Assembly: GCA_002067235.1 (NCBI GenBank)
Contig: MVQP01000002.1
Location: 1 to 64,000, forward strand
Source: Syntrophorhabdus sp. PtaB.Bin047
GTDB taxonomy: Bacteria; Desulfobacterota; Syntrophorhabdia; Syntrophorhabdales; Syntrophorhabdaceae
Direction: 5' to 3'
DNA length: 64,000 nucleotides
Under the pieces are notes generated by a model. It did not search any database. It had not been told where the DNA came from and saw only the letters and a program-made list of their open reading frames with translations. Both the position numbers and the translations under genes were made by a program. This document shows, one piece after another, positions 50,509 to 58,993 of this stretch; positions within the stretch are counted from its first letter, which is position 1; each line of letters begins with the position of its first letter.

Positions 50509-52758
50509 CTAATATTGGGTGCCGATGGCAAAATCGAAAAGACTTTTCCTTTCGTTTTCTTTGGGGTTGAGGTTGAATCCCAGCTCCAGGCGGATAGGAC
50601 CCATGGGAGAGAACCAGCGTATACCGAATCCTGCCGACGACCGCATCCTCAGGCTGTCGAAGTTGTCGAAACCGGCGCCGGTGTCGGTGAAAATGACCCC
50701 TTTCACGCCCGCCGGCTTGTAGATGGGGAATATCCATTCGAAATTGAAGTACATCTGGTTCTTCGCGCCGACGGGTTCGTCGTTCTCGTCCATGGGCCCG
50801 GCTTCACCATACCTGAATCCGCGGATCGAATTGAGGCCGCCGACGTAGTACTTCTCCGTGATCGGCACCTGGTCGCCGCCGTAACCCCTGATGGCTCCGG
50901 CGGTACCTTTGACGAAGAATGAGCTGTCCCAGAAGTTTATGGGGAAGTATCTGCCGTAGAAGCCGGTGAGAGCCCAGTACCTGTTGTCGGCTCCGAGGGG
51001 CCCGCCGGCTATCTCGGTGGATATGCCGCTGTTTATCCCCTTGGTGGGGTTCATGACGTCGTCAATGGTGTTCTTGTTGAGGCTGAAGGTCATGCTGCTT
51101 GTGAGGCTCGAACCCGACTGCTCTTTGATGTAGGTGCTGGCGTCGGTCGTGACGTTCGTGACGTCGATGTTCTCGAGCCGGTACATGACGGTTCCCTTGA
51201 CATCATCGGTAAGGGGCTTGATGAGGGATACGTTGCCCCCCGTCCGTTTGTAATCGTACGTGTCCATGTAGCGCCTGAAATTGTAGAGACTGGTCCCCGC
51301 CGACAGCTTCTTGTCGAAGATATACGGTTCAAGATAGGTGAGCCGGAACTCGTTGGTGTAGCTGCTGAGTGCGGCCTCGAGGACCACCTTTCTGCCCGTG
51401 CCGAGGAAGTTCTCTTCCGAGACGGCCCCGGAGACGATCACTTTCTCCGCCGTGCTGTAACCGGCGCCGACGCTGAAGGTGCCCGTGGGTTTCTCCTCGA
51501 TGCCGAGGTCGATATTGACCTTCCTGGGATCGTCGGTCTTGACGATCTTGAAATCGGTGTCCTTAAAGAACGTGGTGTTCTTCAGTTTCTTCTTGCTGTC
51601 CTTGATGGCGGTGATGGAGAAGCGGTCGCCCTCGGCGAACTTCAACTCCCTGCGCACGACCTTGTCGCGGGTCCTCGTGTTCCCGACGATGTTTATCCTG
51701 TTGAAATACACTTCCTGGTTTTTTGTGACCTGAAAAGTGACATTGACCACGTGGTTGGCGTCGTCGATGGTGGTCAGCGGAGCGACGTCGGCAAATGCGT
51801 ACCCCTTATCCTGGTAGAGGTCCGTCACGGTGAGGACATCCTCGTAGAAAACGGTGGTCCTGAAGAGTTTTCCCTGCTTGGTCTTGATCTTCCCAAGGAG
51901 CTCTTCCCGGGGGAAGATGATGTCTCCGGCGAAATCGATGGTCCCGACCGTGTGTTTTGCGCCCTCCTCGACAGGTATCGTGATGGAGATGCTCTTGCCG
52001 TCCTTGGAGAGCTGGATATCGGGTGCGCCCACGTGGACCTTGGTATAGCCGTTGTCATGGTAGAAGGCCTCCAGGTTCCTGCGGTCTTCCTGAAGGACAT
52101 CCTCGTCGAGTATGCCCGATCCCGTGAACCATGAGAACCAGCCTTTTTCCCTGGTTTGCATGTAACCCTGCAGCTTGCTGTCCTTGAAATTCTTGTTGCC
52201 CGTGAAGGCTATCTTCCTCACGTAGGACTGCTGCGGTTCGTCTATGACGAAGTTCACCGTGGCCTCGTACTTCTCACCGTAATCTATTTCGTAGGTGATC
52301 TTCGCGGCGTAGTAACCCTTGCTGCCATAGAGCTTGCGGATCTCGTCCATGCTCTCTTTGACTTTTTCAATATTGAGAACGGTACCGGTCTTGATCTTCA
52401 GCTTGTCCTTGAGATCCTCGGTCTTGATCTTCTTGTTGCCGGTCATCAGGATGTCCTTCACGGGAGGCCTTTCGATCACGACGAAGGTGACGGCCTTGCC
52501 CTTGTCGGTGTCCTTTACGTCTATCTGGACGTCGCTGAAAAAACCCGTCTTGTATATGTTCTTCATGTCCTCGCGGAGTTTGTCGAGGCTGTACACGTCG
52601 CCTTCCTTCGTCTTGACGTTGTTGGATATGACGGCGGTGTCGACACGTTCATTGCCGGTAATCTCCACCTTGGCGACCCTTCCGGCTTCTTGGGCTTGGA
52701 TCAGGACAGGCAGGCACAGTATCAGGAAGAGGAGAGTGATACACTTCAATTTTTTCAT
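50509..52758 (-). CDS. bamA: Outer-membrane assembly factor BamA
   Basis: 749 residues from ATG 52758 (signal peptide MKKLKCITLLFLILCLPVLIQAQ). Five POTRA domains (about 25-410; e.g. VAKVEITGNERVD, DILMTGNKKI, VRKIAFTGNKNF, GTIDFAGD, FNRINIVGNTRTRD) and a C-terminal Omp85 barrel with the lock motif GGLNSIRGFRYG (VRGF-type RGF) and the C-terminal aromatic end GTQY. Inserts beta-barrel proteins in the outer membrane. Upstream, the kinase 3' end includes a run of eight Ts after a weak stem, and TTTACA-N18-TAATTT lies near 52780, so bamA may have its own promoter with a very short leader. Confidence 0.97.
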   Translation of the reverse strand: MKKLKCITLLFLILCLPVLIQAQEAGRVAKVEITGNERVDTAVISNNVKTKEGDVYSLDKLREDMKNIYKTGFFSDVQIDVKDTDKGKAVTFVVIERPPVKDILMTGNKKIKTEDLKDKLKIKTGTVLNIEKVKESMDEIRKLYGSKGYYAAKITYEIDYGEKYEATVNFVIDEPQQSYVRKIAFTGNKNFKDSKLQGYMQTREKGWFSWFTGSGILDEDVLQEDRRNLEAFYHDNGYTKVHVGAPDIQLSKDGKSISITIPVEEGAKHTVGTIDFAGDIIFPREELLGKIKTKQGKLFRTTVFYEDVLTVTDLYQDKGYAFADVAPLTTIDDANHVVNVTFQVTKNQEVYFNRINIVGNTRTRDKVVRRELKFAEGDRFSITAIKDSKKKLKNTTFFKDTDFKIVKTDDPRKVNIDLGIEEKPTGTFSVGAGYSTAEKVIVSGAVSEENFLGTGRKVVLEAALSSYTNEFRLTYLEPYIFDKKLSAGTSLYNFRRYMDTYDYKRTGGNVSLIKPLTDDVKGTVMYRLENIDVTNVTTDASTYIKEQSGSSLTSSMTFSLNKNTIDDVMNPTKGINSGISTEIAGGPLGADNRYWALTGFYGRYFPINFWDSSFFVKGTAGAIRGYGGDQVPITEKYYVGGLNSIRGFRYGEAGPMDENDEPVGAKNQMYFNFEWIFPIYKPAGVKGVIFTDTGAGFDNFDSLRMRSSAGFGIRWFSPMGPIRLELGFNLNPKENERKSLFDFAIGTQY

Positions 52759-52814
52759 ATGTTTTGCAAAATTACCAAAAAAACATCCTCTTTGTAAAGG
52801 TAAAAAAAAGGCGG

Positions 52815-54236
52815 TCACCACGATTCGACCTTCAACCCGTGCGCACCCTGGTAGACGATCTCCCGTCCGGCGGAGTCCCGCGCCACTTTTTCGAGCAGCT
52901 GCCTCCTGTCGAGACCCGACGAGGACGTGAGCCTGGCGAGGAATCGCAACCTGTCCCGGGTTGCGATCCTCCTGGGAAGAGTGGTGTTGAGCTGAAGGAG
53001 CATCCTGTGGAGAACGTCCCCGTCCACCTCCCGGAAGCTGATATCCTCGACATCGAGGAAACGAAAGGTGCCGTCATCCAGCCTGAAGACATTGCAGGCC
53101 TTCAGATCGCGATGGACGACCCCGGTCCTCAAGGCCCCCTTGAGGAAGAGCGCAAGGGAATCCGCCAGGACCTTCCTCTGCCTGTCGGAGGCCCTGTCGT
53201 ACACCCTGTCCACGTGGCGGTCCAGCTCCTCTCCCCGCTCGCCGAGGTCCTCCATGGCGATGTACCCGCGCCGGAAGAGGGCGGGCATAGCGAGGCAGAA
53301 CGTGTCGGGGATGAGCGGAAGGTTCAGGTAGACAAGGGCGATGTGCGCCTTCCATGCCCTCCTGAGCCTCCTTCTCCCGGCGTATATCTTCCGCACGTGG
53401 TCGGCGTATCTCTCGACGGTGACCTTTGCATCCTTCTTGAGGGTCTCCACAAAGGCGCCGCGCCCGCGGTCCTGCCTGCCAAGGACGTACAGGTATTTGC
53501 CTTCCCAGCCTGTCTTTGAAGTGTTCTCGAAGGCCCGGCGCTGTTTCCTCAGGATCCATCGCATGTGCATTGCCCTGAGGGTCCGTTCGGCCTCATCCCG
53601 TATCCCGTCCTTTCCGTAACGCCGGAAGAACGTTTCCTTCTCGTCGGGGGTCATCGTCCAGTAGGCCATGGCGAGGGCGTGAGAGAGGTTCGAGATCTCG
53701 TCGGTCCGGGTAAAGGAGCCCTTTATCTTCATCTTGTGGAGGTCGATGAGGTAGAGCCGGCCTTTCGAAACAAGCACGTTGTTCAGGTGGAGGTCGTTGT
53801 GCAGGACATGGTGTTCCTCCAGGGCCTTGAGCAGCTGTGCGAGTGCCGCGATGAGCTTCTCCCGGTCACCGGACCTGTGAAAGACGTCTATGAAGCTTTC
53901 CCCCTCGATATACTCGTGGACGACGCAGGAGCGACCCGGTCCCGATCCGTATCCGTAGGACGTGGGCGTCGATATCCCGAGAGAGGCGAGTTTCCTGCTC
54001 ATGAGATACTCGATGCGTCCCCGGGGATGCACCCTGTTCCGCAGCGCCCCGAGAAGGCCTTTTTCCAGAAAGGATTTTACGAACACCCTGCCGGCCCTGA
54101 AGGGATAGGTGCCGTAGAGCCTTCGTTCTCCTCCCCCATGGGAGAAAGGCTGCAGGACCTCGACGAGCCCCCTGTCCTCGAGGTGCCACTCGATGCCGTT
54201 TATGCTGGCGTTTGTTAGTCCTTCGGGGTCTTTCAT
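52815..54236 (-). CDS. Tandem lipopolysaccharide-kinase-like protein (two kinase domains)
   Basis: 473 residues from ATG 54236, which overlaps the glycosyltransferase stop. Two protein-kinase-like domains of the Kdo/WaaP/InaA group follow each other. Domain 1 (about 30-235): Lys54 in VFVKSF, HNDLHLNN (146-153), IDLH with Asp165. Domain 2 (about 265-470): HRDLKACN (375-382) and LDVED with Asp395; the expected beta-strand-3 Lys appears as Glu275 in VTVERY, so ATP binding may be altered. Proteins of this group phosphorylate Kdo or heptose in the LPS core. A double-domain form is unusual. Its place between a glycosyltransferase and bamA/lpx genes supports an LPS-core substrate. Confidence 0.85.
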   Translation of the reverse strand: MKDPEGLTNASINGIEWHLEDRGLVEVLQPFSHGGGERRLYGTYPFRAGRVFVKSFLEKGLLGALRNRVHPRGRIEYLMSRKLASLGISTPTSYGYGSGPGRSCVVHEYIEGESFIDVFHRSGDREKLIAALAQLLKALEEHHVLHNDLHLNNVLVSKGRLYLIDLHKMKIKGSFTRTDEISNLSHALAMAYWTMTPDEKETFFRRYGKDGIRDEAERTLRAMHMRWILRKQRRAFENTSKTGWEGKYLYVLGRQDRGRGAFVETLKKDAKVTVERYADHVRKIYAGRRRLRRAWKAHIALVYLNLPLIPDTFCLAMPALFRRGYIAMEDLGERGEELDRHVDRVYDRASDRQRKVLADSLALFLKGALRTGVVHRDLKACNVFRLDDGTFRFLDVEDISFREVDGDVLHRMLLQLNTTLPRRIATRDRLRFLARLTSSSGLDRRQLLEKVARDSAGREIVYQGAHGLKVESW

Positions 54237-55201
54237 AGCGAATCCACGATCCTGGCGAACCTCTTGCCCCAGGTCTGCAGAGAATACCTTTCCACCGCTG
54301 TCTGCCGCGCCGCCGCACCGATGCGGCGGCGAAGGGCCACGTCGGAGGTGAGAGCTCTTATGGCCTCGTCCCATCCCACGGGGTCGGTCCTCAGGAACCC
54401 GTTCACGCCATCCGCCACGATCTCCTTCGAGACGCCGACGGGGTTCGTGACCGAAGGAAGGCCCATCGCCATGTACTGGATCAGTTTCAGCCCGCACTTT
54501 CCCCTGGACCACGTGTCGTCCGCGGCGGGCATGATGCCCATGTCGAAATCGAGGAGCATCTCCTTTTCCCGCTCCTTGTTCCATCTTTGAAAGGTTATCC
54601 CCCGTTTCTCGACGCCGAAAGGTCTGTCGGCGATAACCCTGAATTCGATCCCTTCCCTGTCGGTGATGGAAAGTATAAGGTCCCGGATGCCGTCGAGGTA
54701 CCGCAGCGTCGAGCTGGTCCCGATCCATCCGACGACGAACGTCCTCCGTTCTTCGTGCACCTTCACGGGGTATTCGTTGATGTCCACGGTGGTGGGCATG
54801 TAGTGGATGCCGGAATCCCTGTACCTGCCCGCCTCCTCCATGAGAAAGGAGTTCCCGCAGAGGACCGCCTTCGAGGCCCTGACGATGGCTGCGAACCTGT
54901 TCCTTCTCGTTGCGCTCTCACCCTTCCTGCCGTACATGACGGCATCGTCGAAATCGTAGACCATCTTCTTCGCGAACATCTTGAGAAGGGAGAGCTTCAT
55001 GGGGCTCAAGAGGACCCTCTGCACGACGACGACGTCGGACCGCGAGGCGGTCCTTAGCAGGGTGCCGAGGTCCGCCTTCGTTGTCAGGAGAGAGACCTTG
55101 AAACCCCTTTCCTCGAGATACGGGAAATACTGCTGGATCCTGTATCCCACAGGGTTCTCCTTCGTGAATATATTGTGGGTGTAGAAGAGTATCTTTTTCA
55201 T
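54233..55201 (-). CDS. Glycosyltransferase, GT-B fold (family 1/4 type)
   Basis: 322 residues from ATG 55201 (MKKILFYTHN); the frame upstream to 55267 is the promoter. N-terminal half with AKKMVYDFDDAVMYGR, C-terminal nucleotide-sugar domain with VVGWIGTSSTLRYLDGI, DFDMGIMPAADDTWSRGKCGLKLIQYMAMGLPSVTNPVGVSKEIV (E-x7-E-like site in G-KLIQYMAMGLP) and NGFLRTD. No signal peptide; a cytoplasmic enzyme using a nucleotide sugar, likely for LPS core. First gene of the envelope operon. Acceptor and donor unknown. Confidence 0.85.
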   Translation of the reverse strand: MKKILFYTHNIFTKENPVGYRIQQYFPYLEERGFKVSLLTTKADLGTLLRTASRSDVVVVQRVLLSPMKLSLLKMFAKKMVYDFDDAVMYGRKGESATRRNRFAAIVRASKAVLCGNSFLMEEAGRYRDSGIHYMPTTVDINEYPVKVHEERRTFVVGWIGTSSTLRYLDGIRDLILSITDREGIEFRVIADRPFGVEKRGITFQRWNKEREKEMLLDFDMGIMPAADDTWSRGKCGLKLIQYMAMGLPSVTNPVGVSKEIVADGVNGFLRTDPVGWDEAIRALTSDVALRRRIGAAARQTAVERYSLQTWGKRFARIVDSL

Positions 55202-55238
55202 GGAGTACGGCGCGCCATCGCCTTTAAGGGACTCGTTG

Positions 55239-55267
55239 AATATATCATCGCCGTATCGGGCTGTCAA
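55239..55267 (-). promoter_or_regulatory. Promoter of the long envelope operon
   Basis: Minus strand: TTGACA (55267-55262), 17-bp spacer, TATATT (55244-55239). It precedes the glycosyltransferase and could drive the whole run down to mazG (about 14 kb); leader about 30 nt. Confidence 0.8.
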
Positions 55268-55309
55268 CGCCGGGAATGGGTGGGCACGGACCGTTGCGGC
55301 GGCCGACCG

Positions 55310-55972
55310 TCATCTCGACCTCGCGACCCCTTCCCTCGGGCAGAGGTTTTCGATGGGGCACTCGCTGCATCTCGGCGACAGGGGGGTGCAGATCCGCTTG
55401 CCGAAGGTCACGAGCAGGGAGTTGTAGACGATCCAGTATTGCCCGGGCAGCACCCGTCTCAGGGCATCTTCGGTAGCGTGGGGATTTTTCGTCGAGACGA
55501 TGCCGAGCCTGTTGGAAATCCTATGGACATGCGTATCCACGCAGATACCCGGTTTCCCGTACCCTTCGGTGACGACGAGGTTCGCCGTCTTGCGGCCTAT
55601 TCCCCGCATGGAAAGAAGTTCTTCGATCGTATCGGGGACCCTCCCGCCGTACCTGTCGATGATGGTCCTGGCGACCTCCTCGAGAACCCTGGCCTTATTC
55701 CGGTAAAAACCCACGGGATAGATCATCCTCTCCAGCTCTCCATCGGGGATGGCAAGGAGCGCCCGGGGGGTCGCGGCGCGGGGTATGAGAGTCTCCATCA
55801 CCTTCTCCGTCGTCTCGTCCTTTGTCCGAAGGCTGAGAAGCGTCCCGACAAGTACCACGAAGGGGTCTGACGTCTCCCCCCGGGATATGCGGGTGATGAT
55901 CGGAGCTGCCTCCTCGGGGAAGAAATCCATGAGGCTCTTCATCATTTCATCAAAGGGGAATCCTCTCTTCAC
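55310..55972 (-). CDS. nth: Endonuclease III
   Basis: 220 residues from GTG 55972 (VKRGFPFDEMM), which has AGGTGA upstream; GTG 55981 or ATG 55945 are alternatives. Base-excision repair glycosylase/AP lyase for oxidised pyrimidines. Helix-hairpin-helix LLSMRGIGRKTANLV with the catalytic Lys, VDTHVHRISNRL with the catalytic Asp, and the [4Fe-4S] loop CX6CX2CX5C (CTPLSPRCSECPIENLC). Last gene of a four-gene run with Mut7-C and the methylthioadenosine genes. Confidence 0.95.
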   Translation of the reverse strand: MKRGFPFDEMMKSLMDFFPEEAAPIITRISRGETSDPFVVLVGTLLSLRTKDETTEKVMETLIPRAATPRALLAIPDGELERMIYPVGFYRNKARVLEEVARTIIDRYGGRVPDTIEELLSMRGIGRKTANLVVTEGYGKPGICVDTHVHRISNRLGIVSTKNPHATEDALRRVLPGQYWIVYNSLLVTFGKRICTPLSPRCSECPIENLCPREGVARSR

Positions 55973-56006
55973 CGGTTTCACCTCGTATACCCCCGTACCC
56001 GACGGC

Positions 56007-56462
56007 TCACCGACCGGTGCGGCCGATGAGCTTCTCAACCCACTCACGCATTTCTTCCGCATGCGAGCCTTCCCAGTACACCTTCCCGCACGACGGGCAG
56101 GTCTTGAACCGGTCGTGATGGTGGTATATGTATTCCGGGACGAAGGGCTCGATCTCCTCCCTCCCCGTGTCGGTGAGCAAAATGTTGCAGTCAAGGCAGC
56201 GGGACATGAATGCGTTTGGATCGATATGTCTGTCTATAATCTCTTTTATCTCGAGGATCTGTTTCGCGGTGTCGTTGTCGCGGATCACGACCGTGTGGGG
56301 ACGGCCCGTCCTGTCCTGTCTTCTAGTGAGGAGGATGCATCGGTCGGAAGGCGTGGGGAGAGACGCCGGGTCGTCCCCCTGGCGCACATAGCGGGCGTCG
56401 AATCCCAGTGTCCTCAGGTACCGGGCAAGCTTTCCCAGCATGACGTCGCAGACGAATATCAT
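56007..56462 (-). CDS. Mut7-C (DUF82) PIN-like RNase domain protein
   Basis: 151 residues. MIFVCDVMLGKLARYLRTLGFD is the typical Mut7-C opening with conserved Asp6; CILLTRRQDR, then a zinc ribbon CLDCN (about 91-95) and CPSCGKVYWEGSH (about 121-133). The Mut7-C domain is a PIN-like fold, so an RNase or tRNA/rRNA-associated role is predicted; some stand-alone bacterial members have no assay. Overlaps the mtaD stop region (ATGA). Confidence 0.88.
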   Translation of the reverse strand: MIFVCDVMLGKLARYLRTLGFDARYVRQGDDPASLPTPSDRCILLTRRQDRTGRPHTVVIRDNDTAKQILEIKEIIDRHIDPNAFMSRCLDCNILLTDTGREEIEPFVPEYIYHHHDRFKTCPSCGKVYWEGSHAEEMREWVEKLIGRTGR

Positions 56463-57715
56463 CTCGTGACGAGGGCACGGGCCGTCTCGGCGGCCCTTGC
56501 CATGATCTCCTCTTCGCCTGGAACGACACGGTTTTCCATGAGGACCTCTCCCATGCAGATGACCGTGTCGACGGCGGAGCCGTTCACCGCATAGACCATG
56601 TCGGAATAGATGTCAAAATTGGGGACAAACTCGGGTCTTGCGAGGTCGATAAGGATGATGTCGGGACTCAAGCCTTCCCTGATCGACCACTCGCCGAGGC
56701 GGAAGATGTCGGCGGCGGTGCGCGTCGCCATGTCGAACGTCTGCCGGGCCGGCAGCATCGTCGGGTCCGATGTGTGGAACTTGGCGAGCAGGGAGGCAAA
56801 CTTCATCGTTTCCAGGACGTCGAGGTGGTTGTTCGAGGCGCAGCCGTCGGTCCCAAAACAATAGGGTATCCCTGCCTTACCGACAAGGCGATGGGGAAAG
56901 ACCCTTCCCACGGCAAGCTTGAGATTGGACACGGGCACGTGGACGAGCCTTGCTCCGCGATCCCTGAGGATGGCCGCGTCGGCCTCATCGAGCGCACAGC
57001 CGTGGCACCCGATGTAGCGCTCGGAAAGAAGGCCGATGGAGTCAAGGAACTCCACGGGGGACATTCCGTACTTTTCCTGCGAGAAATGGGTCTCATCGGC
57101 GGTCTCCGCCAGGTGCATGTGAATGAGGATGTTCCTGTCTATGGAGAAGTCGCGCATCCATTCGAGGCTTGCCTTCGATACCGTGTACAGGGCGTGGGGG
57201 CCGAAGGTGAAGGTCGCGTAGGGCTCGTACCTCTTGGAGAGTGCGTGGAGATCGCGATTGAGTGTTATCTGTTCCCGGGCCTTGCCATCATCGAACATAT
57301 CGATAAAGACGGCGCTGATGAAGCCACGCACCTTCATCTCGGTGACGGCCCGGGCCGTTGCCTCCCAGTGCCAGTACATGTCGTTGAAGGCCGTGACGCC
57401 GTTCTTTATCATCTCCAGGCAGGCGAGCTTAGCACCCCAGTACACATCCTCTTCGGTCAGCTTCGATTCGAGGACCCATATCTTCTCTTCAAGCCATGAT
57501 TTCAAGGGCATATCGTCGGCATAGCCCCGAAAAAGGGTCATTGCGGCGTGGGTGTGACCGTTTATGAGAGAGGGCAGGGCGGCCTTGCCCGTGCCGTCTA
57601 TCGTTCTGTGGGCACCGCGAGTGCATGACGGTGAGATCTCGATGATGACGCCGTTCTCGATGAGGATGTCCCTGACGGCGCCCTCGAGGAGGACACCCTT
57701 GATGAGGATCGTCAC
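56459..57715 (-). CDS. mtaD: 5'-methylthioadenosine/S-adenosylhomocysteine deaminase
   Basis: 418 residues, amidohydrolase of the SsnA/MtaD branch. NGHTHAAMTLFRGYADDMPLKSWL (HxH metal pair and the MtaD-type signature), FGPHALYT, LIHMHLAETADE, GCHGCALDEADAAIL and FGTDGCASNN (metal Asp) are intact. Would turn methylthioadenosine into methylthioinosine (and may act on SAH or deoxyadenosine). The co-translated phosphorylase downstream in pathway terms lies directly upstream in the operon, giving an MTA-to-hypoxanthine route. Confidence 0.93.
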   Translation of the reverse strand: MTILIKGVLLEGAVRDILIENGVIIEISPSCTRGAHRTIDGTGKAALPSLINGHTHAAMTLFRGYADDMPLKSWLEEKIWVLESKLTEEDVYWGAKLACLEMIKNGVTAFNDMYWHWEATARAVTEMKVRGFISAVFIDMFDDGKAREQITLNRDLHALSKRYEPYATFTFGPHALYTVSKASLEWMRDFSIDRNILIHMHLAETADETHFSQEKYGMSPVEFLDSIGLLSERYIGCHGCALDEADAAILRDRGARLVHVPVSNLKLAVGRVFPHRLVGKAGIPYCFGTDGCASNNHLDVLETMKFASLLAKFHTSDPTMLPARQTFDMATRTAADIFRLGEWSIREGLSPDIILIDLARPEFVPNFDIYSDMVYAVNGSAVDTVICMGEVLMENRVVPGEEEIMARAAETARALVTR

Positions 57716-58407
57716 GAAAGGCCCCGCGTGATGAGAGTGCTGAGGACGGTCTCGATGGTCGAGAGGTTCCGCGACACATTCGCATGGATCTCGTCCATGG
57801 TCAGGGGTACCTCGACTATGCCGTGGCAGTAATTATCGATGGAACAGATGCTGGCATAGGGCAGGTCCATCTCCATGGCGAGGGTCGCCTCGGAGGCGAG
57901 CGTCATTCCGACGATGTCCCCGAAGCCCTTGAGTATATTGATCTCGGCCTTCGTCTCCAGCCTGGGCCCGATGGTCTGAACGTAGGTGCCGCCCATCCGT
58001 ACCGCCATTGTGTGCTCCCTGCATGCAACGAACACGTCGTGGGCGAAATTCCCGTCCATCACGGGTATCATGAAACGCATCTCATCGTCGAAGAAGGTCT
58101 CGATGTGCCAGGGAGAGACGAAATCGTCGGGAACGAGGAGGGTGCCGGGCTCAAGGGAGAACTTGAGGCTCCCCACGGAGTTGACGGCCACTATCTTACG
58201 CACCCCCAGTTCCTTGAGGGCCGCGATGTTTGCCCGGTGCCGTATCCTGTGCGGAGGCATCGGGGGGTTGCCGTGTCTCTGGAGAAAAAGAACCCCATCG
58301 CCTTTCTTCACGGTGACGGTGCCAAAAGGGGTCTCTACAGTTTCCTCGGGCCAGCCGGAGAAGATCCGGCAGTCGAGCAGCGATGTTCCTCCAAGTATCG
58401 CGAACAT
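57712..58407 (-). CDS. Methylthioadenosine/methylthioinosine phosphorylase family protein
   Basis: 231 residues, shorter than the about 250-290 of typical MTAP. FAILGGTSLLD, FLQRHGNPPMPPHRIRHRANIAALKELGV and IVAVNSVGSL, YVQTIGPRLETKAEI and GMTLASEATLAMEMDLPYASICSIDNYCHGI are PNP/MTAP-family blocks. The GMTLASEA segment holds the substrate Glu/Ala-Ser region, and pairing with MtaD suggests a methylthioinosine phosphorylase (as in Pseudomonas aeruginosa) rather than MTA phosphorylase. ATGA overlap with mtaD. Confidence 0.88.
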   Translation of the reverse strand: MFAILGGTSLLDCRIFSGWPEETVETPFGTVTVKKGDGVLFLQRHGNPPMPPHRIRHRANIAALKELGVRKIVAVNSVGSLKFSLEPGTLLVPDDFVSPWHIETFFDDEMRFMIPVMDGNFAHDVFVACREHTMAVRMGGTYVQTIGPRLETKAEINILKGFGDIVGMTLASEATLAMEMDLPYASICSIDNYCHGIVEVPLTMDEIHANVSRNLSTIETVLSTLITRGLS

Positions 58408-58421
58408 GGTTTCCAGATATT

Positions 58422-58450
58422 CTTGTACAGGGAATGGCGCGTCGAGTCAA
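58422..58450 (-). promoter_or_regulatory. Promoter of the MTA-salvage/nth operon
   Basis: Minus strand: TTGACT (58450-58445), 17-bp spacer, TACAAG (58427-58422), 15 bases before the phosphorylase ATG; a very short leader with no clear ribosome-binding site. Confidence 0.55.
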
Positions 58451-58477
58451 TAGAATTGTTGGGAGACAGCGCTCCTG

Positions 58478-58993
58478 TCACCACTCCACGGTGATCGTGA
58501 GTCCATCTTCAAAGCTTTGTGCGGCCACATTCTGCCGTGCCCGAATGCTTCCGTAGACGAAGAACTCTTTCTCGCCGCCATCCTTCCCGAAGGCGAAGTC
58601 TCCCTTATATGTTCCTTGCTCGCCGTCACCCCAGATCTTTGTGCAGGACGTGTCCTCGTAGAGATTGTACAGAAGGATGTCACCCCCGTCTCTCTTCATC
58701 AATCTCTGACTGAAATTCCCGGAAGCGCCGGCGCTCAGTAGAACCCTGCCTTGAGCGGCGGTCTTGCAGTACACCTTGAATGAGCCGGCCCCCGTGGCAG
58801 GATTCGGAGAAAACGGATTATACTCGATAAACGTGATGCCCGACACGGATATTATCTGGCAGGGTTCCTGGGAGATACAGGTGCCCGCGGAAAGAACAAG
58901 AAGGAGGAGTGCAACGGAAACTACAAAGCAAATGGAAAACAGCGATGATGATTCTCCATGGTCAGTGCTGTTCTTCAACAAGGATGCCTCCAA
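58478..58993 (-). CDS. Spore coat U (SCPU) domain pilin, likely tip subunit
   Basis: 171 residues. Hydrophobic signal segment at about 19-40 ending near ISQEPCQ, preceded by a polar stretch that may mean a later start. SCPU signature: CQIISVSGITFIEYNPFSPNP, GSFKVYCKT, VLLSAGASGNFSQRLM, LLYNLYEDTSCTKIWGDGEQGT and C-terminal FEDGLTITVEW as the donor-like last strand. Such proteins are subunits of archaic/sigma-type chaperone-usher pili. Overlaps the usher 3' end by 32 bases; last gene of the locus. Confidence 0.88.
   Translation of the reverse strand: MEASLLKNSTDHGESSSLFSICFVVSVALLLLVLSAGTCISQEPCQIISVSGITFIEYNPFSPNPATGAGSFKVYCKTAAQGRVLLSAGASGNFSQRLMKRDGGDILLYNLYEDTSCTKIWGDGEQGTYKGDFAFGKDGGEKEFFVYGSIRARQNVAAQSFEDGLTITVEW

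Noticed and set aside
52790-52815. Terminator between the tandem kinase gene and bamA
   Set aside because: A T8 tract is present, but the stem (about 4-5 bp) is weak and overlaps the kinase stop, so it is noted in the bamA entry only.
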